Shown: positions 16,056-27,489, counted from the stretch's first letter. The stretch: 64,000 nucleotides of DNA from Brevundimonas alba (GCF_011927945.1 NZ_JAATJM010000001.1:1931501-1995500); one strand, 5' to 3'. Made by a program: numbers and translations. Notes: generated by a model not told the origin, from the letters alone.

Positions 16056-17354
16056 TTGAGAAGGGGGCGCTTCAATCCGGGTCTGGCGGGAGCCGTGCTG
16101 GCCACGCTTCTGATCGCCGCGCCGGCCGCCGCCCAGACGGCCTATGAGGCCATGGCGCCGCTGGAGCCGGGGACGGGGGTGTGCCCGAGCGGCCTGTGCC
16201 AGCCCGAGGGGCTGCAGACGTTCTTCACAGGGCTGGCGATGACGGAGGCGGGGCGTCGAACCCGACCGGTGCATGTGCTGCAGATCGGGGACAGCCACAC
16301 GGCCGGAGACCGGATCACCGGCAAGCTGAGGGTGGAGCTGCAACAGCGGTTCGGCCGCGCGGGCCGGGGCGTGCTGCCCCCCGGCGTGCCCTATGACGGT
16401 TACGCGCCCTTTCATGTCGCCGTGGGCTCCGCGGGCTGGGTGACCGAAATAGCGCCGCTGCAGCCGCCTGCTGGGACGGCCTCGCCGCGTGTCGGGCTCA
16501 GCGGGGCTCGGTCGACCGGCGCCGGCGATGCGGTGATGGGCTTTGAGCTGGAGCCCGGGTCGGAAGCCACGGGGGTCGGCGTCTGCGGCCGGGCGAGGGG
16601 GCCGGGCCCCGGTCTCGCGATCGAGTTCAGGGGCACGATCCAGGCGCTCGACTTCAACGGCGGGGGACCGGAGGCCGAGGTCTGCCGGTCGATGGCGTTC
16701 GGGGGTGCGACGAACGACGTGCGGCTGCGGCCGCTCGGCGATGGCGTGGTGATCGATTCCGTGAGGCTGGACGGGGCGGGGCCGGGCGTCGTGCTTTCGA
16801 ACCTGGGGCGGGTGGGCGCCACCCTGCGCGATCTGGCGGCGCGGGACGAGGGGACCGTCTCGGCCGAGCTGGAGGCGTGGCGACCGGACCTGATCGTGCT
16901 GGCGTTCGGCACCAACGAGGGGTTCGACGACGCCTTCGAGCCCGCCGCCTACGAGGCGCTGCTGCGGGGGCAGGTGGCGCGGCTGAGGACACTGGCGCCC
17001 GGCGTGTCCATCATGATCCTGGGCGCTCCGGACGGGCAGCGCAGTGGGGTCGCGGGAGGGTGCAGCGCGGATGGCGTGCGGGCGCCGCCGCCTTCGCTGG
17101 CGTTGGTCCGCGACGTGCAGGGACGGGTCGCCGCCGACATGGGTGTGGCGTTCTGGGACTGGCATGGGCGGATGGGCGGCGACTGTTCGGCGGACCGGCT
17201 GGCGTTGAGGGCGGAGCCCTATATGCGGGGCGACCGGGTGCATTTCAGCAGCGCCGGGTCGGACTGGATCGGCGGCGTGCTGGCCGGCGATCTGCTGGGC
17301 GCCTACGACGCGTGGAAGGCGACCGGTAACACGGGTTCTGGGGGCGCGGAGTAG
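16056..17354 (+). CDS. Periplasmic SGNH/GDSL hydrolase of O-acylation cassette
   Basis: 432 residues. Signal peptide RRGRFNPGLAGAVLATLLIA ending at APAAAQ. Block I is LQIGDSHTAGD (about residue 71), block III is LAFGTNEGF, and block V is DRVHFSSAGSDWI, so the Ser-Asp-His triad is complete. A long beta-rich insert (about 130-260) sits between blocks I and III, as in carbohydrate esterase-like GDSL proteins paired with MBOAT enzymes. TTG 16056 gives a clean signal peptide and lies directly after the palindromic element. In-frame starts inside the element (15975, 15984) would add basic residues encoded by the element and look less natural. Confidence 0.85.
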   Translation: MRRGRFNPGLAGAVLATLLIAAPAAAQTAYEAMAPLEPGTGVCPSGLCQPEGLQTFFTGLAMTEAGRRTRPVHVLQIGDSHTAGDRITGKLRVELQQRFGRAGRGVLPPGVPYDGYAPFHVAVGSAGWVTEIAPLQPPAGTASPRVGLSGARSTGAGDAVMGFELEPGSEATGVGVCGRARGPGPGLAIEFRGTIQALDFNGGGPEAEVCRSMAFGGATNDVRLRPLGDGVVIDSVRLDGAGPGVVLSNLGRVGATLRDLAARDEGTVSAELEAWRPDLIVLAFGTNEGFDDAFEPAAYEALLRGQVARLRTLAPGVSIMILGAPDGQRSGVAGGCSADGVRAPPPSLALVRDVQGRVAADMGVAFWDWHGRMGGDCSADRLALRAEPYMRGDRVHFSSAGSDWIGGVLAGDLLGAYDAWKATGNTGSGGAE

Positions 17355-18803
17355 ATGCTGTTCCCCACGCTGGCGTTCGGCGTCTTCTTCCTGATCGTCT
17401 ATTTCACCGCCTGGTCGCTGGATCGCGAGAACGGCAAGCGGAAGCTGTTCCTGCTGCTGGCCAGCTGGTTCTTCTATGCGCAGTGGGACTGGCGGTTCGT
17501 CGGCCTGCTGATCGGATCGGCAATCCTGAACTGGGGCGTGGCGGCGCTGATCGCGCGCGACCGCGAGCGGCGGGGCGTCGGCCCGGGTGAAAAAGGCGGC
17601 AACGGCTGGCTGGTGGCGCTGGGCGCGACGGCCAATCTGCTGATCCTCGGCTTCTTCAAATACTACGGCTTCTTCGTTCAGGAGGCGGGGGAGCTGCTGG
17701 CGCGGTTCGGATGGGAGCGGGACCTGCCGCTGCTGCAGATCGTGCTGCCGGTCGGGATTTCCTTCTTCACCTTCCAGGGCGTCAGCTACGTCGTCGACGT
17801 GCATCGCGGGAAGACGCCGCCGGCGAAGAGCCTGCTCGACGTCATGCTGCTGATGAGCTTCTTCCCGCATCTGGTGGCGGGGCCGATCGTGCGGGCGTCG
17901 GACCTGCTGCCGCAGTTCGACCGGACGCCGCGGCTGACCCGCGAGATGGCCACCCACGGCCTGCTGCTGATCGTGTGGGGCCTGTTCAAGAAGACGGTGA
18001 TCGCGTCGGAGCTGTCGACGCATCTGGTCGATCCGGTGTTCTTCGATCCGACCGCGTTCGGGGCGCTGGACATCGCGGCGGCGGTCTATGGCTATGCGGT
18101 CCAGATATACTGCGACTTCTCGGCCTATTCGGACATGGCGATCGGGCTGGCGGCGCTGCTGGGCTATTCCTTCCCGAGGAATTTCGACCAGCCGTACCGG
18201 GCGGCGTCGATGCAGAGCTTCTGGCGGCGCTGGCACATCAGCCTGTCGAGCTGGCTCAGGGATTATCTCTACGTGCCGCTGGGGGGCGGCCGACGGGGGC
18301 TGTTGGCCAGCTGCATCAACGTCTTCATCACCATGGTTCTTGGGGGGCTATGGCACGGGGCGGCGCTGACCTTCCTGGCGTGGGGCGCGCTGCACGGGGG
18401 CGTGCAGGTGATCGAGCGGCTGGGACGGGCGGTGTTCAGGCGGCCGGAGGGGGCCGAGGAACGACGGTCCGTGCTGCTGACGGTGGTGGGGGTGCTGGTG
18501 ACCTTCCACATCGTCTGTCTCGGCTGGATCCTGTTCCGGGCCGAGAGCTTCGATCTGGCGCTGCAGGTGCTGGAAGGGCTGGGGCGCGCGGGACCGGCGG
18601 TGATGCTGACGCCGCTGCTGCTGGCGCTGATCGTCGGCGGGCTGGCGATGCACTGGCTGCCGCCGCGGGCCATCGAGGGGATGGCCGAGCGGCTGAAGGG
18701 GGCGCCGTCGATCACGCTGGGCCTGCTGATCGGGGCGGCCATACTGCTGGTCGAGGCGGTGCGGCCCGAGGGCGTGGCGCCCTTCATCTATTTCCAGTTC
18801 TAG
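17355..18803 (+). CDS. MBOAT family O-acyltransferase (AlgI/DltB-like)
   Basis: 482 residues with about ten or eleven membrane segments. The MBOAT core is clear: the conserved stretch YAVQIYCDFSAYSDMAIG (about 245), RNFDQPY, FWRRWHISLSSWLRDYLY, and the invariant His in LGGLWHGAALTF (about 334). The family passes acyl groups, mostly acetyl, across the inner membrane to extracellular sugars. The ATG follows the stop of the SGNH gene with no gap. With the flanking SGNH genes it forms an acyl-transfer cassette like alginate or peptidoglycan O-acetylation systems; the acceptor polymer is unknown. Confidence 0.95.
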   Translation: MLFPTLAFGVFFLIVYFTAWSLDRENGKRKLFLLLASWFFYAQWDWRFVGLLIGSAILNWGVAALIARDRERRGVGPGEKGGNGWLVALGATANLLILGFFKYYGFFVQEAGELLARFGWERDLPLLQIVLPVGISFFTFQGVSYVVDVHRGKTPPAKSLLDVMLLMSFFPHLVAGPIVRASDLLPQFDRTPRLTREMATHGLLLIVWGLFKKTVIASELSTHLVDPVFFDPTAFGALDIAAAVYGYAVQIYCDFSAYSDMAIGLAALLGYSFPRNFDQPYRAASMQSFWRRWHISLSSWLRDYLYVPLGGGRRGLLASCINVFITMVLGGLWHGAALTFLAWGALHGGVQVIERLGRAVFRRPEGAEERRSVLLTVVGVLVTFHIVCLGWILFRAESFDLALQVLEGLGRAGPAVMLTPLLLALIVGGLAMHWLPPRAIEGMAERLKGAPSITLGLLIGAAILLVEAVRPEGVAPFIYFQF

Positions 18804-18819
18804 GGCGTTGGAGGGAGGC

Positions 18820-19356
18820 ATGACGAACTATCGCGACGAGCCGCCGATCCCGCTGGAGCCGTTCCCGACGGTGCGCGGCGACTCGCCGTTCCCGCCGCTG
18901 GCCGAGAGCGTGGCGCCGCCGGCGGCCGCCGAGCCCGACCCGCCGAGCGACTGGATCGAGCGGGCCGACGCCCACGACCTGCCGACGCGGGAGAATGCGC
19001 TGGTGGCGCTGGGGCGGTTCGCCTTCCCGCCGGCGCCGCCGCTGGACGAGGAGGGCGTGGCGGCGCGCGACCGGCGCTGGACCAGCCGGACGGTGATGGT
19101 GGCGGCGGTCTTCCTGCTGGTGTTCAACGCGGTGTCGCCGCTGAACTGGTCGCGGCAGCAGCCGCCAGGCTGGGTCCCGGAGACGGTGCGTCAGCTTTCG
19201 GAAGTGTGGGTGGCGCGGCTGGCGGTGTTCGGCGTGGACATGCCGCGGCAGGGCGTGCGCGAGGGCTGGGATGCGGCGCGGCGGGCGCGGTTCGTCGGGC
19301 AGACGCAGGATTCCGGAACGGCGGCGGACGGCTCGACAGCGGCGGCGGAACCGTGA
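18820..19356 (+). CDS. Small membrane-anchored protein at end of O-acylation cassette
   Basis: 178 residues. Residues 1-90 are Pro/Glu-rich and look disordered, followed by one membrane segment (TVMVAAVFLLVFNAVSPL, about 92-109) and a ~65-residue probably periplasmic tail (WVPETVRQLSEVWVARLAVF). The family is not recognised. ATG 18820 has a strong GGAGGGAGG site. It is 16 bases after the MBOAT stop and likely belongs to the same operon, perhaps as an accessory subunit. Confidence 0.8.
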   Translation: MTNYRDEPPIPLEPFPTVRGDSPFPPLAESVAPPAAAEPDPPSDWIERADAHDLPTRENALVALGRFAFPPAPPLDEEGVAARDRRWTSRTVMVAAVFLLVFNAVSPLNWSRQQPPGWVPETVRQLSEVWVARLAVFGVDMPRQGVREGWDAARRARFVGQTQDSGTAADGSTAAAEP

Positions 19357-19409
19357 AAGCTGCGCCCTAGCCGGCGCACGCGCAGGGCTGTGGGGACGGG
19401 GGCGTTTCG

Positions 19410-20732
19410 ATGAGAATGAACCGGCGCGCGGCGCTGGCCGGAGGGGCTGCGGCGATCATGGCGGCGGGCGCAGCGCAGGCGCAGACGCCAGCGCGCATCC
19501 GCAAGGGCGCGGGCTCGCTGACGGTGACCAGCGACGACGTCGTCGCGTTCGGCGAGGCGGTGCGGACGATGAAGCGGCGCAACGACGCCCTGTCGTGGAC
19601 GCGCCAGACGCAGATCCATCACCGCAGTTCGCAGCACAACAACGGCCTGTTCTTGCCGTGGCACCGGCAGCAGCTAGTGCATATGGAACGGATCGTTGCG
19701 CGGCTGACGGGGCACGACAGCTTCGCCATGCCGTACTGGGACTGGCAGGAGCATCGGTTCCTGCCGGACTGGGTCGCGGGACGGGATGCGCCGCTGTACG
19801 AGCGGGAGCGGGCGCGGGGGGTGGAGACGCTGGACTTCGCGGCGGCGCGCTGGGCGGAGTCGCCCTATTCGGCCAAGTTGGCGTCGGACGATTTCCCGAC
19901 CTTCTTCGGCAAGCTGCCGGAGGGGGCGGGGATGGTCGAGGGCTACGGCCACAACCACGTCCATCAGCTGATCGGCGGGGCGATGAAGCACCCACGGACC
20001 TCGGCGCAGGACCCGATGTTCTGGCTGCACCACAGCAATGTCGACCGGGTCTGGGCGACCTGGCATCGCAACCGGGGCGGAGAGGGGCTGTATCCGGCGG
20101 ATTGGACGGGGCTGACGGTGACCGGCTTTGTCGATGCGGACGGGCGCGAGGTCAGACAATTGCCGGTGGGCGGGACGCTGGAGACGCGGCCGCTGGGGTA
20201 TGACTACGACCGGCTGTATCCTTTCCCGGTGTTCAATGTGCCGGAGGCCGGGCCGCCCGGGGCGACGCGGCGGGTTCCGGTCGGTGGACAGAGCTGGACG
20301 GTGCGGGCCGACGCCGCGCCGGGGAGCGGCCGGATGCGGCTGGACCTGCCGGACCAGGCGGTGGCGCGGATGCGGGAGGCCGACGACACGCTGATGATCG
20401 TGGGCGAGGGGGCGGTGGCCTATGCCCGGGAGGCGGGGCTGGAGGACCGGTCGCTGGAGATCCGGCTGACGACGGGAGGGCGGGAGCGGCCGCTGGGCTC
20501 GTCTCCGACCTTCGTGCACCTGCCGGAGCCGGGCGAGCATCAGCATCATCGCGGGCCCTATGTGCTGCCGTTCCGGTTCGGGGAGGAGGTGCTGAACCTG
20601 CTGGCCTCGGGCGACGGGCCGGCGGCGGTGACGGTGTTCGCGGAGGACTTGGATCCGGCGGCGGGGCGGGCGGATGCGCGGGCCGAGTGGATCGAACTGA
20701 AGCTGACGCTGACGGAGACGCGCTGGGCATGA
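19410..20732 (+). CDS. Exported tyrosinase-family type 3 copper oxidase
   Basis: 440 residues. The N-terminus (MNRRAALAGGAAAIMAAGAA, ending AQAQ) is a Tat-type signal, expected for a protein that folds with copper before export. CuA ligands are in QIHHRSSQHNNGLFLPWHR (about 70-90) and CuB ligands in GHNHVHQLIGG and PMFWLHHSNVDRVW, the tyrosinase signature 2. The C-terminal ~180 residues form a beta-rich domain with HQHH, possibly a shielding domain. The family oxidises phenols to quinones; the natural substrate is unknown. The stop overlaps the next gene by ATGA. Confidence 0.93.
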   Translation: MRMNRRAALAGGAAAIMAAGAAQAQTPARIRKGAGSLTVTSDDVVAFGEAVRTMKRRNDALSWTRQTQIHHRSSQHNNGLFLPWHRQQLVHMERIVARLTGHDSFAMPYWDWQEHRFLPDWVAGRDAPLYERERARGVETLDFAAARWAESPYSAKLASDDFPTFFGKLPEGAGMVEGYGHNHVHQLIGGAMKHPRTSAQDPMFWLHHSNVDRVWATWHRNRGGEGLYPADWTGLTVTGFVDADGREVRQLPVGGTLETRPLGYDYDRLYPFPVFNVPEAGPPGATRRVPVGGQSWTVRADAAPGSGRMRLDLPDQAVARMREADDTLMIVGEGAVAYAREAGLEDRSLEIRLTTGGRERPLGSSPTFVHLPEPGEHQHHRGPYVLPFRFGEEVLNLLASGDGPAAVTVFAEDLDPAAGRADARAEWIELKLTLTETRWA

Positions 20733-21553
20733 CCCGTTTGAGACTCGTCCTGATGCTGCTCCTCGCTGCGCTGGCCGCGGCGCCCCTGGCGAGCTGTTCG
20801 ATCTTCCAGCAGCAGGAGCCGTCCTACATCCCGCCGCCACCGCCGCCACCGCCGCCCCCTCCGCCGCCACCGCCTCCGCCGCCGCCCCCTCCGCCGATCG
20901 TCACCGCGCCGCCTCCGGCGCAGGCCGACATGTGGCCGGCGGGGCTCGTGCCGATGTGCTTCCAGAGCCCGGCGGAAGAGGACGGCTGGGCGCGAGCCAA
21001 GGTGCTGGATGCGGCCGCGGCTTGGGAGGCCGTGGCCAGGGTGGACTTCGACATCCGCGCCGACTGCGCCGACAGCCCGACGATGGGGCCGAACCGGCGC
21101 ATCCCGATCCGCATCGTCCACGACCCGGAGCTGTTCGCCTCGGCCAGCCATCTGGGCGTCAATCTGGTGCGCGGCGGGACCGTGACGCTGAACGCCGAAT
21201 ATCTGGTCACCAACCGCATCTGCGGGCGCCGCGGCAGCGTGGGCGGGGAGAGCTGTTTCTACGCCGACGCCCTGCACGAACTGGGGCATGCGCTCGGTTT
21301 CAGCCACGACCACGTCAGCCCGCGCGCGCCGGACTGCGTGGCGCGGATGGAGACGCCGGAGCCGGAGGACGCGGAGGAGACCTATTACGACGCGGCCTCG
21401 ATCATGAACTACTGCAACGCCGAGCGGTGGAAGGGCCAGTTGAGCCCGGCGGACATCTGCTCGATCCGTGCGGCCTATGGCGACCGGGAGGGGCGGATGC
21501 CGACGCGGGCGAGCTGCTATGCGATGACCGGCGCGGCGCCGCGGCGGCCTTGA
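20729..21553 (+). CDS. Metzincin zinc metalloprotease lipoprotein with polyproline stalk
   Basis: 274 residues. A lipoprotein signal with lipobox LASC is followed by a run of 22 prolines (about residues 34-55) and then a catalytic domain. The zinc motif is HELGHALGFSHDH (from residue 183), the extended metzincin HExxHxxGxxHD, with the Met-turn in ASIMNY about 45 residues later. It should be a lipid-anchored protease held off the membrane by a stiff proline stalk. Translation of the run would need EF-P. The ATG overlaps the tyrosinase stop, so the two are made together. Confidence 0.9.
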   Translation: MTRLRLVLMLLLAALAAAPLASCSIFQQQEPSYIPPPPPPPPPPPPPPPPPPPPPPIVTAPPPAQADMWPAGLVPMCFQSPAEEDGWARAKVLDAAAAWEAVARVDFDIRADCADSPTMGPNRRIPIRIVHDPELFASASHLGVNLVRGGTVTLNAEYLVTNRICGRRGSVGGESCFYADALHELGHALGFSHDHVSPRAPDCVARMETPEPEDAEETYYDAASIMNYCNAERWKGQLSPADICSIRAAYGDREGRMPTRASCYAMTGAAPRRP

Positions 21554-21620
21554 CCCGCGCGGACGGGCGACCCTAGCCTGCCCCGCCCGCTGGACGGACC
21601 GGCGGCACTGGGGAGTGAAC

Positions 21621-24059
<2,439 letters not shown>

Positions 24060-24094
24060 GAGCGAGGCTCCCGGCTGCAGAGGCGACAAAGAAA

Positions 24095-24125
24095 AAGGGC
24101 CCGGGGGGTGAACCCCCGGGCCCTT
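24095..24125. terminator. Intrinsic terminator between convergent genes
   Basis: A perfect 13-bp stem (AAGGGCCCGGGGG against its complement) closes a GTGAA loop. Leftward it is followed by TTTTTC, so it is a strong terminator for the low-complexity gene at 24145-24963. Rightward the tail is only CTTCGTC, so it is weaker for the S9 gene. Confidence 0.85.
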
Positions 24126-24144
24126 CGTCACGCTGGAGGGCGGA

Positions 24145-24963
24145 TCAGCCCTTTTTCGCGTCCGCGGCGCTGCCGACGCCGCCGTCGGAGACGTCTCCGA
24201 CGATGGGATTTGCGGCCTGGGTCTTCTGCTCACCCGAGGCCTCGGTTCGAGGGCGGCTCTGTCGCCAGGTGTCGAAGTCGGATGAGAATTTCTGGCGGCG
24301 TTCGTCGCGCCAGGACTTGTAGTCCTGATCGAAGGCCGAGAGCTGCTGTTCGCGCCAGTGCAGGTAGTCGGGCTCGAACTCGTGGTGCTCATGCGTCTGG
24401 CCGCCCATGCCGCGGCCGGAGCCTTCCCAGATCTGCGAGCCGGGGGCGTAGGCGTGCTGGCCCTGCTGGCCGGCGTGCTGTTGGCCGCCGCTGTAGTTCT
24501 GGGCGCCGTAGTTCTGGCCGCCAACATTCTGGCCTTGCGACCCGCCGCCGTAGCCCGGCTGAGAGCCCGACTGCTGGTAACCGGAGGGGCCATACGGACC
24601 GGAGGGACCGCTCTGTGGTGACCAGCCGCCGGACGAGCCCTGACCATACTGGCTCTGGCTCGACTGTCCCTGCCCATACTGGCCTTGGCCGTACTGGCCC
24701 TGCGCGGACGAGCCCTGCTGGCCGTAATAGCTCTGAGCCGACGGGTTGGGCTGGTTCTGGCCGTGGCCCCAACCGCCCTGGCCCTGCCGGCCCTGCTGGT
24801 CATTGCCTTGGTGGCGGAAGGCCTCGGCGGTGCGGCCGCCGTCGCCATTGCCCCAGGTCCAGCTGCGATCCTCGGTGGCGCGCTGTCCGTCGCCGCCCTG
24901 CGAGCGCCAGTTGTCGTGATCGGGCCGACCGCTCTGGTCCTGATGACGGAAGGGATTCTGCAT
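24145..24963 (-). CDS. Protein with FUS-like low-complexity Gln/Gly/Ser/Tyr domain
   Basis: 272 residues. Residues ~1-65 are polar with WG motifs. Residues ~65-185 are a low-complexity stretch rich in Q, G, S and Y with repeated units such as GQYGQGQYGQGQ and SGYQQSGSQPGYGGG, very like the SYGQ domain of human FUS. The C-terminal part has three spaced copies of a D-x-(D)-Y/F-xx-WR unit (EPDYLHWR, DQDYKSWR, SDFDTWRQ). No signal peptide or membrane segment is seen. ATG 24963 is preferred over an earlier in-frame start at 25038. The function is unknown. It has its own terminator. Confidence 0.85.
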   Translation of the reverse strand: MQNPFRHQDQSGRPDHDNWRSQGGDGQRATEDRSWTWGNGDGGRTAEAFRHQGNDQQGRQGQGGWGHGQNQPNPSAQSYYGQQGSSAQGQYGQGQYGQGQSSQSQYGQGSSGGWSPQSGPSGPYGPSGYQQSGSQPGYGGGSQGQNVGGQNYGAQNYSGGQQHAGQQGQHAYAPGSQIWEGSGRGMGGQTHEHHEFEPDYLHWREQQLSAFDQDYKSWRDERRQKFSSDFDTWRQSRPRTEASGEQKTQAANPIVGDVSDGGVGSAADAKKG

Positions 24964-25132
24964 CGTCCTGCACTCCGTTGGTGAGACTTTCCAAACGGGG
25001 CGTGGCAAGGGGATGTTCCGGGGAACGGCCGCGCTCACGAAGGTGTCAGCGCCGGTCGCGGCGGTGCAACATTCCTGTTGCGCAAGCGTAACTTATCGGG
25101 CCACGCTCGTGGTTCGTTGCAGCGGGAGCGGC

Positions 25133-26557
25133 ATGGCCTTCGACGAGATGTCAGGAGACGCGACCGCCTATGGGGCGGACGTCCGGGAGAGCTATCGGGG
25201 GCTGGCGCGCTGGCTCGCCGATGCGCCCGACGGCCTGCTGCAATCCCGTTCGCGCCAAGCCGAGCTGTTCTTCCGGCGGATGGGGATCACCTTCGCCGTC
25301 TATGGCGATGCGGAATCGAGCGAGCGGCTGATCCCCTTCGACGTGGTGCCGCGGATCATCGGCGCCGCGGAATGGGCGGGGCTGGAGGCCGGGCTGGTCC
25401 AGCGGGTCAATGCGATCAACCTGTTCCTGGCCGATGTCTACGGACGGCAGGAATGCCTGAAGGCGGGCGTGGTGCCGGCCGAACTGATCCTGACCAACCC
25501 GCACTATGTGCCCGAGATGCAGGGCCGCCGGCCGCCGCGCGGCGTCTGGGTGCAGATCGCCGGCGTCGATCTGGTGCGCACGGGCGAGGATGGCTTCTAC
25601 GTGCTGGAGGACAATTGCCGCACGCCCTCGGGGGTCTCCTACATGCTGGAGAACCGCGAGATGATGATGCGGTTGTTCCCGGACCTGTTCGCCGACTATC
25701 CGGTGCGGCCGGTCGAGACCTATGCGGACATGCTGCTGGCCAGCTTGCGAGCCTGCGCGCCGGAGGCGGCGGGGGCCGATCCGACGATCGTGGTGCTGAC
25801 GCCCGGGCCGTTCAACTCGGCCTATTACGAACACAGCTTCCTGGCCGACAAGCTGGGGGTCGATCTGGTCGAAGGACGCGACCTGTTCGTCGACGACGGC
25901 AAGGTGTTCATGCGCACGACGCAGGGCCGCCAGCAGGTCGACGTGGTCTATCGCCGGATCGACGACGATTTCCTCGATCCCCTGACCTTCCGGCCGGACT
26001 CGGCGCTGGGAGTGCCCGGGCTGATGGCGGCCTATCAGGAAGGGTCGGTGACGCTGGCCAACGCCGTCGGGACGGGCGTGGCCGACGACAAGGCGGTCTA
26101 TACCTACATGCCGGAGATCATTCGCTTCTTCACCGGCGAGGAGCCGATCCTGAAGAATGTGCCGACGTGGCGGTGCCGCGAGCCCGAGGCGCTGAAGCAC
26201 GTGCTGGCCAATCTGCAGGATCTGGTGGTCAAGGAGGTCGGCGGGTCCGGCGGCTATGGCATGCTGGTCGGGCCGGCGGCGTCGAAGGCCGAGGTCGAGG
26301 CCTTCCGCAAACGGCTGATCAACGATCCCGACGACTTCATCGCCCAGCCGACGCTGGAGCTGTCCACCGCGCCGACGCTGGACAAGGGCGAGCTGGCGCC
26401 GCGCCACGTCGACCTGCGGCCATTCGTGCTTTCGAGCCCCGAGGGGGTGAAGGTGGCGCCGGGCGGGCTGACGCGGGTAGCGCTGAAGCCGGGCTCGCTG
26501 GTGGTCAACTCCAGTCAGGGCGGCGGGACCAAGGACACCTGGGTGCTGGACGTCTGA
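25133..26557 (+). CDS. Circularly permuted ATP-grasp type 2 protein
   Basis: 474 residues. It matches the permuted ATP-grasp family (COG2308) that occurs with alpha-E, transglutaminase and Anbu genes. Typical stretches are QRVNAINLFLADVYG, LEDNCRTPSGVSYMLENR, TPGPFNSAYYEHSFLA and VVKEVGGSGGYGML, the last being the ATP-binding glycine loop. Family members are predicted to join carboxylates to amines with ATP; no substrate has been settled. ATG 25133 is chosen because it follows GCGGGAGCGG and starts the conserved region. Its TGA overlaps the ATG of the alpha-E gene. Confidence 0.95.
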   Translation: MAFDEMSGDATAYGADVRESYRGLARWLADAPDGLLQSRSRQAELFFRRMGITFAVYGDAESSERLIPFDVVPRIIGAAEWAGLEAGLVQRVNAINLFLADVYGRQECLKAGVVPAELILTNPHYVPEMQGRRPPRGVWVQIAGVDLVRTGEDGFYVLEDNCRTPSGVSYMLENREMMMRLFPDLFADYPVRPVETYADMLLASLRACAPEAAGADPTIVVLTPGPFNSAYYEHSFLADKLGVDLVEGRDLFVDDGKVFMRTTQGRQQVDVVYRRIDDDFLDPLTFRPDSALGVPGLMAAYQEGSVTLANAVGTGVADDKAVYTYMPEIIRFFTGEEPILKNVPTWRCREPEALKHVLANLQDLVVKEVGGSGGYGMLVGPAASKAEVEAFRKRLINDPDDFIAQPTLELSTAPTLDKGELAPRHVDLRPFVLSSPEGVKVAPGGLTRVALKPGSLVVNSSQGGGTKDTWVLDV

Positions 26558-27489
26558 TGCTCTCAAGAACCGCAGACAGCCTGTACTGGACCGGCCGCTA
26601 TATCGAGCGGGCGGATTTTCTGGCGCGCATCCTGGAGGCCACGATCCGGTTGGCGGCGATTCCGACGCGCGGCGACGGAGACGCGAGCACCGTCTGGGCC
26701 AGCGCCCTGGCCAGCGCGGGCGCACCGAAAGCGCTGGGACGGTCGCCGACGGAGAAGTCGGTGCGCGAATACCTGGCCTTCTCGCCCGAGAATTCGTCGT
26801 CGATCACCGCCAGCATCACCCGGGCGCGGACGAACGCCCGGTCGGTGCGCACCGCCCTGACGGTCGAGCTGTGGGAGGCGATCAACGGGGCGTGGAACGG
26901 GCTGGCCGAGCAGGGACAGCCGACGCGGCGCGACGACTTCACGCGGTTTCTGGAGTGGGTGAAGGGCGTGACCCTGGCGGTCGAGGGCGCGACCTCGCGG
27001 ACCATGCTGAGGAACGACGGCTACTATTTCCTGCGGTTGGGGGCGGCCATTGAGCGGGCCGACAACACGGCGCGGCTGCTGGACGTGAAGTATCATCTGC
27101 TGCTGCCCGAGGGTGAGCGGGTCGGCGGACAGCTTGACTATTTCCAGTGGACCACGCTGCTGCGCGAAGTGTCGGCGCTGACGGCCTATCGCTGGGTCTA
27201 TCGGGACAGCGTCAAGCCGTGGCTGGTGGCGGACCTGCTGGTGCTGAACCGTCAGATGCCGCGCTCGCTGGCCAGCTGTCAGGCCTCGATCGTGCGCTAT
27301 TTGGAGCGGCTGGCCGGCGACTACGGGCGGCGGGGTCCGGCACAGAGGCTGGCGGCGGACCGGATGCGGTCGTTCGACAATTCGCGCATCGAGGCCATCT
27401 TCCAGTCCGGCCTGCACGAATATATCCAGGCCTTCCTCGCCGAGAACGGGCGGCTGGGTCAGGCCATCCACGACCAGTACCTGAGTTAG
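26557..27489 (+). CDS. Alpha-E domain protein
   Basis: 310 residues, all-helical. The N-terminus LSRTADSLYWTGRYIERADF is the signature of alpha-E (COG2307) proteins, and the AAIERADNTARLLDVKYHLL block near residue 165 is also conserved. The family always sits beside permuted ATP-grasp proteins, sometimes fused to them, so it is likely a partner subunit. The ATG overlaps the stop of the ATP-grasp gene (TGATG). Seven bases separate it from the transglutaminase gene. Confidence 0.95.
   Translation: MLSRTADSLYWTGRYIERADFLARILEATIRLAAIPTRGDGDASTVWASALASAGAPKALGRSPTEKSVREYLAFSPENSSSITASITRARTNARSVRTALTVELWEAINGAWNGLAEQGQPTRRDDFTRFLEWVKGVTLAVEGATSRTMLRNDGYYFLRLGAAIERADNTARLLDVKYHLLLPEGERVGGQLDYFQWTTLLREVSALTAYRWVYRDSVKPWLVADLLVLNRQMPRSLASCQASIVRYLERLAGDYGRRGPAQRLAADRMRSFDNSRIEAIFQSGLHEYIQAFLAENGRLGQAIHDQYLS

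Noticed and set aside
16014-18236. 740-codon leftward open frame across the SGNH and MBOAT genes
   Set aside because: Arg/Gln/His-rich shadow; both sense genes have full catalytic motifs and membrane helices.
20823-20895. Proline-codon run as a possible sequencing or slippage artefact
   Set aside because: The codons are mixed (CCG, CCA, CCC, CCT) and the frame continues into a complete metzincin domain, so it looks genuine.
25078-27489. 803-codon rightward frame running through the ATP-grasp gene into the alpha-E gene
   Set aside because: Only the part after 26557 is real (alpha-E). The first part is an out-of-frame reading of the ATP-grasp gene, so it is not a fusion.
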